The notes under the pieces: model-generated | What the model was told of the DNA's origin: nothing | The model's database searches: none | What the model saw: only the letters and a program-made list of their open reading frames with translations | Shown: in pieces, positions 1 to 6,152 of the stretch | Layout of the letters: each line of letters opens with the position of its first letter | How positions within the stretch are numbered: the first letter of the stretch is position 1 | Source: Actinomycetes bacterium | Lineage (GTDB): Bacteria; Actinomycetota; Actinomycetes; Mycobacteriales; Micromonosporaceae | Direction of reading: 5' to 3' | Length of the DNA: 6,152 bases | Assembly (NCBI GenBank): GCA_023437285.1 | Contig: JAEZGP010000048.1 | Span: 1-6,152 of the forward strand | Program-made: the position numbers and the translations under genes

Positions 1-452
1 ACGAACCGGGGACTGCCGTGCTGGAACCGGGACCCGCCCAGCTCCGCCGCGAAGTCCAGGTCGACGTCGACGAGCCCAAGGTGCGACGCGAGCAGGTCCA
101 GTTGCCCGTCCGGATGGCTGGCCTTGACCCGCTCCTTGGCGGCTTTCGGCGTGACGACGAACGAGGCGAGGTCGGGTGCCTTGCCGGAGTCCAGCGACGC
201 ACCGAACCACTGGAGGATGGTCTTCTCGTCGGCCAGCTCCTTTTCCCAGATGTCCGGCTGGTAGAAGCCAAACGTGAGGCTGGCCTGCGGATCAAGATCT
301 ACCAGGAGGACCTTCTGACCGCGCGCGGCCAGTTCCGCGCCGAGGTTGGCGGTAAGCGTAGTCTTCCCGACCCCGCCCTTGTAGTTGATCACTGAGACGA
401 CCGTCACGGTCCGTGAGCCTGCCACGGAACCGGCGTTCGCGCCGTCCGCCAT
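1..452 (-). CDS. ParA/MinD-family ATPase, N-terminal part (runs off left edge)
   Basis: Reading the minus strand from ATG at 452 gives 150 open codons up to the window edge, so the C-terminus is missing. After a short variable N-terminus, residues 16-24 form a hydrophobic beta strand leading into the deviant Walker A motif KGGVGKTT (25-32), with signature Lys25 and P-loop Lys30. VDLDPQA (51-57) is the Walker A' strand typical of ParA/Soj/MinD ATPases. Family members are ATP-dependent dimers that position plasmids, chromosomes or protein complexes, or act as partners in other systems. No parB-like gene or parS-like site is visible, so this looks like an orphan ParA rather than the chromosomal parAB locus, although the gene could have a partner beyond the edge. 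The ATG at 452 is the first plausible start. It has no clear Shine-Dalgarno, and GTG codons at residues 10 and 16 are alternatives. It is transcribed divergently from xthA. The family call is firm; the specific role is unknown. Confidence 0.88.
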   Translation of the reverse strand, partial: MADGANAGSVAGSRTVTVVSVINYKGGVGKTTLTANLGAELAARGQKVLLVDLDPQASLTFGFYQPDIWEKELADEKTILQWFGASLDSGKAPDLASFVVTPKAAKERVKASHPDGQLDLLASHLGLVDVDLDFAAELGGSRFQHGSPRF

Positions 453-466
453 CCGACGGCCGTGCG

Positions 467-495
467 AGTCCGGGCGACTGTCACAGGCTCGGACT
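467..495. repeat. Imperfect inverted repeat in the ParA-like/xthA divergent region
   Basis: The arms AGTCCGGGC (467-475) and GCTCGGACT (487-495) match as an inverted repeat at 8 of 9 positions, with an 11-nt spacer. The right arm touches the first base of the xthA -10 element. The position would suit an operator acting on one or both divergent genes, but short GC-rich repeats of this quality also arise by chance. Confidence 0.3.
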
Positions 496-500
496 AACGT
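495..500 (+). promoter_or_regulatory. Probable -10 element of a leaderless xthA promoter
   Basis: TAACGT (495-500) fits the actinobacterial TANNNT -10 pattern and ends 6 nt before the xthA ATG at 507, which would put the transcription start on or next to the A of the start codon. No Shine-Dalgarno with normal spacing precedes the ATG; a GGG lies only 1 nt away. Both facts support a leaderless transcript. No convincing -35 is visible. Confidence 0.5.
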
Positions 501-506
501 CAGGGC

Positions 507-1280
507 ATGCGCCTGGCCACCTGGAACGTCAACTCCGTCACCGCCCGACTGCCGCGGCTGCTCGACTGGCTGCGGAGCACCGGGCCCGACGTCGTGTGCC
601 TGCAGGAGACGAAGACTGCCACGTTCCCCGAGGCTGAGGTCGCCGAACTCGGCTACGAGGTGGCCGCGCACGGCGACGGCCGGTGGAACGGGGTGGCCCT
701 GCTGTCCCGGGTAGGGCTCGCCGACGTGGAGCGTGGCTTCGCGGGTCAGCCCGGCTTCCCCGAGCCGGAGGCGCGCGCGATCGGCGCGACATGCGGCGGG
801 GTACGGGTCTGGTCGGTGTACGTGCCGAACGGGCGCACCATCGACGACCCGCACTACACGTACAAGCTGAATTGGCTTTCCGCCCTGCGGGCGGCGCTCG
901 CGCCGGCCCTGGCCGCCGGCACTCCCCTGGCGGTCTGCGGCGACTTCAATGTCGCGCCGACCGACGCCGACGTGTGGGACCCGGCCGCGTTCGTCGGCTC
1001 GACGCATGTGACGGCCGAGGAGCGCGCCGCGCTGGCCGCCCTGCTCGACCTCGGCCTGCACGACGTGGTGCCCACCCCGATGAAGGGACCGAACCCCTTC
1101 ACCTACTGGGACTACCGGGCCGGCATGTTCCACAAGGACATGGGCATGCGCATCGACCTGGTGTACGCGTCGAAGGACCTCGCCGCGCGGGTCAGCAAGG
1201 CGTGGATCGACCGCGAGGCCCGCAAGGGCAAGGGCCCTTCCGACCACGCCCCCATCGTCGTCGACCTGGCCACCGGGTGA
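507..1280 (+). CDS. xthA: Exodeoxyribonuclease III family AP endonuclease
   Basis: This 257-residue protein is a complete member of the exonuclease III/APE1 endonuclease-exonuclease-phosphatase family. Such enzymes cut DNA 5' to abasic sites, clean blocked 3' ends and act as 3'-5' exonucleases in base excision repair. The catalytic set can be placed by motif: Asn7 (WNVNS), metal-binding Glu34 (LQETK), Tyr105, Asp146 and Asn148 (GDFNVAPTD), Asp217 (RIDLVYAS), and the terminal Asp246-His247 pair (SDHAPI). These match the E. coli ExoIII residues N7, E34, Y109, D151, N153, D229, D258 and H259. The length is close to the roughly 260-270 residues usual for the family, so no domain is missing. ATG 507 is chosen because the protein begins directly with the first core strand and a -10 element sits just upstream. 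The gene ends 12 bp from the convergent membrane-protein gene, with no obvious terminator between them. The family is certain; the split between exonuclease and AP-endonuclease activity in vivo is not visible from sequence. Confidence 0.95.
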   Translation: MRLATWNVNSVTARLPRLLDWLRSTGPDVVCLQETKTATFPEAEVAELGYEVAAHGDGRWNGVALLSRVGLADVERGFAGQPGFPEPEARAIGATCGGVRVWSVYVPNGRTIDDPHYTYKLNWLSALRAALAPALAAGTPLAVCGDFNVAPTDADVWDPAAFVGSTHVTAEERAALAALLDLGLHDVVPTPMKGPNPFTYWDYRAGMFHKDMGMRIDLVYASKDLAARVSKAWIDREARKGKGPSDHAPIVVDLATG

Positions 1281-1292
1281 ACGTCTCTCCCC

Positions 1293-2942
1293 TCATCGGT
1301 CGCTGGTCACCAGGGAGTCGACGGGCTCCCAGGTCTCGCGGACGACGGCCTCGGCCTTCTTCCGTTTTCGGGTGGACCTCCACCACCACAACCACACGCC
1401 GACCAGGGTCAGGCCGGTCAGGACGGCATAACCGCTGAACGCAATGACAACAACATCGACCAGCCTGAGCGCATTACTGGGCTGATGCCACAGCCGGACC
1501 GCGGCAGCGAAGGCGGCCGCGCCCAGCAGAGCCGCGGCGGCACCCCATCCCAGGGGTCGATGATCGCCGCGCCGCTTGACGTAGTTGCGAAGGTGCGGGA
1601 ACGCGATGACGAAGCCCGGCGCGAAGGCGAAGCAGCTGGCGACGAGATAGACGACGGCGAACTTCTCCGACCACATCGATTCCAGTGGGTTGCCCTGAAC
1701 CTCCGCGATGTTGGCTCCCAGGAAGGCGAGAACGAACCCGACCGGCACACCGACGAGGCTCAGTACGCCTGCAGCGATGGAGTTCCACCGCTGCCGGGAC
1801 TCGGCCTCCCGCCGCTCCCGCACCTCGATCGCGGTCAGTTCCGACCGTACGCTGCCGCCGAGCTGCGTGAACATCTGGCTCAGCGCCCTGGACTGCTTTT
1901 CGAGGTCCATCGCTTCGTACAACTGGGACTGGAAGGTCTCGACCCGCATGAGGGGGAACTCGACGCTGAAGGCCAGGTCGAACTCCAGGTTGCCGAGGTT
2001 GTCCGCAAGTTCCTCCAGGTCCTCGCGGGTCTGCAGGCCACTGTCCGCCTTCTGCTTCTGCTCCCGGAACCGCAGCACCTGCTCGTACGCCTGCCGCCAG
2101 ATGTAGCGGAACCGCGCTGCGGTGCCGACGGCATGCACGGTGGACAGGAAGATGCTGGCGTCGACGTATTTCTGCTGACCGTGCAGCAGGCTGATGTACG
2201 GCGTGACGACACCGACCGGCGGCGACCCGCCGTTGCCGTTGGCCTTGTTGAGCTGCCTTGGCCGACGTTCCTTCAGCACGAATTCGGGCCGGTACGGCGG
2301 CCTGTCCCGGTACAGAATCGCCCGATGTATGGAGCGCTCAGCGACTAGGGAATGGCCCGCCCCTGTGGCGTACACAAGCTGGTGCCGTTCGGGAGACAAG
2401 GACCTCACCGGTTTGTTGTCCCCGTCTTCGGTGTCTTGCTTGTCTTGCTCATCGCGTTCGAATTCTGACGCTCTCGGTGCCTCGTCTATGATCTTGGCTA
2501 ACGCCTCTTCAGCCAACTGCCCGCCAAGGGTGATCTCCCCGCGGATACATTTCTCCAGAATTCTCGATAGCGGAGTGTCCGTCATTTCATTGTTCAACGG
2601 CTCACCGAAGAGCCAGAGTGTCACGGCGAGCACCACTTGGTTCGACGGCAGCGTGAAGAGCTCAGCCACGCCATCGACGATCTTGATCTTCTCCAGCTGG
2701 TCCGGTTTGAGTTGAACGCCGATGTCGAAGGTCTTTAGCCTCTCGCCGATGACCCTCGGCGGGAGTAGACGCGGCAACTGGACCCGGTAGAGTTCGTAAC
2801 TGTCCGCGAGTTCGCCGAGATAGTCAGGCGTCCCTTCGTCGCTTCTCAGTTTTCCTTTGAATCGCCAGGAGGTTGCGTAGACCGTCGTGACGCGGAAGGT
2901 GAGGTCCGCGTGCGCTGACTTCTTATGGTCCTTCTTGGACAT
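1293..2942 (-). CDS. Unrecognised 549-residue membrane protein with CorA-like stalk and membrane region
   Basis: I do not recognise a named family over the full length. Residues 1-300 are soluble, with an acidic, lysine-rich linker near 158-178 and a Gly/Asn/Pro-rich loop near 232-243. Helices at about 262-297 and 305-325 lead to a long charged helix (about 333-387) that runs into four hydrophobic segments at roughly 388-408, 428-449, 464-483 and 494-519. The C-terminus is basic (WRSTRKRKK) and likely cytoplasmic, as is the N-terminus; there is no signal peptide. A long helix entering TM1, which ends in Gly-Ala-Asn (409-411) before a short loop and TM2, is the plan of CorA-type divalent-metal channels, where the motif is GMN. 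CorA proteins normally have only two TM segments and about 320-370 residues. Function is therefore open: a diverged ion channel, a stress or conflict effector, or an unrelated sensor. ATG 2942 is chosen because GGAGG precedes it. The 5' half uses rare codons, including TTA (2499-2501), ATA (2487-2489) and AGA. Confidence 0.85.
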   Translation of the reverse strand: MSKKDHKKSAHADLTFRVTTVYATSWRFKGKLRSDEGTPDYLGELADSYELYRVQLPRLLPPRVIGERLKTFDIGVQLKPDQLEKIKIVDGVAELFTLPSNQVVLAVTLWLFGEPLNNEMTDTPLSRILEKCIRGEITLGGQLAEEALAKIIDEAPRASEFERDEQDKQDTEDGDNKPVRSLSPERHQLVYATGAGHSLVAERSIHRAILYRDRPPYRPEFVLKERRPRQLNKANGNGGSPPVGVVTPYISLLHGQQKYVDASIFLSTVHAVGTAARFRYIWRQAYEQVLRFREQKQKADSGLQTREDLEELADNLGNLEFDLAFSVEFPLMRVETFQSQLYEAMDLEKQSRALSQMFTQLGGSVRSELTAIEVRERREAESRQRWNSIAAGVLSLVGVPVGFVLAFLGANIAEVQGNPLESMWSEKFAVVYLVASCFAFAPGFVIAFPHLRNYVKRRGDHRPLGWGAAAALLGAAAFAAAVRLWHQPSNALRLVDVVVIAFSGYAVLTGLTLVGVWLWWWRSTRKRKKAEAVVRETWEPVDSLVTSDR

Positions 2943-2944
2943 GG

Positions 2945-2950
2945 CCCTCC
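2945..2950 (-). promoter_or_regulatory. Shine-Dalgarno of the CorA-like gene
   Basis: On the minus strand GGAGGG lies 2 nt before ATG 2942, leaving 3 nt after the GGAGG core. The match to the 16S tail is strong although the spacing is short. It decides the start and contrasts with the leaderless starts of xthA and furA. Confidence 0.65.
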
Positions 2951-3002
2951 AAGTCGCCGGACAATGTGGTTAGTCAGGTCTACCGGAGAGTGGATTTGGC
3001 GG

Positions 3003-3023
3003 TTGATCGGTCAAACGGATCAA
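3003..3023. promoter_or_regulatory. Inverted repeat, possible operator upstream of the CorA-like gene
   Basis: TTGATC (3003-3008) and GATCAA (3018-3023) are perfect inverted arms with a 9-nt spacer, 21 bp in all, about 60 bp upstream of the CorA-like start codon. The arms would sit about one to two helical turns apart, suitable for a dimeric helix-turn-helix regulator. No regulator gene lies beside it, and six-base arms can arise by chance. Confidence 0.3.
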
Positions 3024-3154
3024 ATAAATCGTTCCGCCGGAGACGGGCTGGGATGATCGGCGCCGCAGGTAGCCGAAAGGTCACCAAGAATCCCGGACTT
3101 TTCCGCGATCCGTATTGGACGACACCCATGCCTGCGACCAAGTCCAGAAAGCGA

Positions 3155-3192
3155 TGAACCGCTGCGGTACCCAGAGGTACCGCAGCGGTTCA
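3155..3192 (-). terminator. Perfect 17-bp-stem hairpin, katG terminator
   Basis: The arms at 3155-3171 and 3176-3192 are exact reverse complements, with a 4-nt loop (3172-3175). The hairpin starts 32 nt past the katG stop codon. On the katG strand it is followed by TCGCTTTCTGG, which is only weakly T-rich. High-GC actinobacteria often use strong hairpins without a full U-tract. It isolates katG from the co-directional CorA-like gene about 210 bp downstream. Confidence 0.8.
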
Positions 3193-3224
3193 CAGCGCGC
3201 CGACCACAGCCGGCAGGAAAGTGA

Positions 3225-5959
<2,735 letters not shown>

Positions 5960-5965
5960 GCCGCT

Positions 5966-5994
5966 ACCTTGGCGTGTTTTCTTGAATGAGTCAA
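5966..5994 (-). promoter_or_regulatory. furA-katG promoter
   Basis: On the minus strand the -35 TTGACT (5994-5989) is separated by 17 nt from the -10 CAAGGT (5971-5966). The -10 keeps the A at position 2 and the T at position 6 of TANNNT. It ends 6 nt before the furA ATG, so transcription should start at or near the first base of the start codon. The -35 hexamer overlaps the FurA palindrome. Confidence 0.65.
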
Positions 5995-5999
5995 GAAAA
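5977..5999. promoter_or_regulatory. FurA operator: perfect 9-bp palindrome over the -35
   Basis: TTTTCTTGA (5977-5985) and TCAAGAAAA (5991-5999) are exact inverted arms around a 5-nt centre (ATGAG). The element is strongly AT-rich in very GC-rich DNA and covers the -35 hexamer of the furA promoter. Mycobacterial FurA and streptomycete FurS bind AT-rich sequence at this position before their own genes, so this is very probably the autoregulatory site. Binding itself is inferred. Confidence 0.8.
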
Positions 6000-6015
6000 G
6001 ACATGCCGGGCTCCA

Positions 6016-6152
6016 TCACACCGTCACCAGCGTGCGCAGGCCGCCCTCGGCCAGTATCTCGCGCGCGGCGGCCAGCCGCTCGGGGGTGGACTCCTCCAGC
6101 CACCGGTGCTCGGGGCGCACACCGTGACGACGGAAGCCGATCACCACGACCC
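6016..6152 (-). CDS. C-terminal end of an unidentified protein (runs off right edge)
   Basis: The minus-strand frame from the right edge is open for 44 codons and stops with TGA at 6018-6016. The peptide begins VVVIGFRRHG and ends in a helix-like, Ala/Glu/Leu-rich segment, EILAEGGLRTLVTV. A short hydrophobic strand followed by a charged helix and a final strand would suit the end of an alpha/beta domain, but I recognise no family. Codon third positions are almost all G/C, which supports real coding. The gene ends 56 bp upstream of furA on the same strand. The furA promoter sits in that gap, so furA need not depend on this gene's transcription, and no terminator hairpin was seen between them. 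Confidence 0.6.
   Translation of the reverse strand, partial: VVVIGFRRHGVRPEHRWLEESTPERLAAAREILAEGGLRTLVTV

Larger units (their letters stand above)
2943..3154. other. Lower-GC intergenic region between katG terminator and CorA-like gene
   Basis: This stretch of about 210 bp is visibly richer in A/T than the flanking genes, with runs such as AAATAAATC near 3022-3030. It should contain the promoter of the CorA-like gene, but no good -35/-10 pair with 16-18 nt spacing was found. TTGACC (minus strand, 3014-3009) is a possible -35 without a matching -10. A 63-codon GTG-started plus-strand frame (2966-3157) has no recognisable protein features and runs into the terminator stem, so it is not called a gene. 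Confidence 0.5.

Noticed and set aside
1485..2348. 287-codon plus-strand open frame opposite the CorA-like gene
   Set aside because: It has no ribosome binding site or recognisable domain. The minus-strand frame has a good Shine-Dalgarno and coherent membrane segments.
2966..3157. 63-codon plus-strand frame with a GTG start
   Set aside because: It has a basic, low-information product, no ribosome binding site, and its end falls inside the katG terminator stem.
5960..6103. N-terminal extension of furA to starts at 6103 or 6004
   Set aside because: It would place the promoter and FurA palindrome inside the coding region and add residues absent from FurA relatives. It also overlaps the stop of the upstream gene at 6016-6018.

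Overview
The window reads as chromosome from a high-GC actinobacterium. Codon third positions are mostly G/C and at least two genes look leaderless, with a -10 element about 6 nt before the ATG. The furA-katG pair is the arrangement known from mycobacteria and streptomycetes. The proteins would fit a Micromonospora- or Streptomyces-like genus, but the genus is an inference and was not tested.

Layout, left to right. (1) 1-452, minus: the N-terminal 150 codons of a ParA/MinD-type ATPase that runs off the left edge. (2) A 54-bp divergent intergenic region holds a leaderless-type -10 and an imperfect inverted repeat. (3) 507-1280, plus: a complete exonuclease III-family AP endonuclease with every catalytic residue in place. 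(4) 1293-2942, minus, converging on xthA with a 12-bp gap: an unrecognised 549-residue membrane protein. It has a large soluble N-terminal region, a long charged helix and four C-terminal membrane segments. Its stalk-TM1-loop-TM2 section resembles the CorA metal-channel fold, with GAN in place of GMN. Its 5' half and upstream DNA are poorer in GC and use rare codons, including one TTA. (5) 2943-3154: a lower-GC intergenic stretch with one inverted repeat, followed by a perfect 17-bp-stem hairpin at 3155-3192 that ends katG transcription. (6) 3225-5495, minus: complete catalase-peroxidase katG. (7) 5528-5959, minus: complete furA, 32 bp upstream of katG. (8) 5966-5999: the furA promoter and a perfect 9-bp-arm palindrome overlapping its -35, very probably the FurA operator. 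(9) 6016-6152, minus: the last 44 codons of an unidentified upstream gene.

furA and katG form one oxidative-stress operon. FurA should repress its own leaderless promoter through the palindrome. Metal loss or cysteine oxidation should release it and raise both FurA and the peroxide-destroying KatG. A purine-rich tract before katG matches the kind of element reported to stabilise processed katG mRNA in mycobacteria. xthA repairs oxidised and abasic DNA, but it lies on the other strand and need not be co-regulated. The least explained part of the window is the CorA-like gene, a single-gene insert of atypical composition between xthA and katG.
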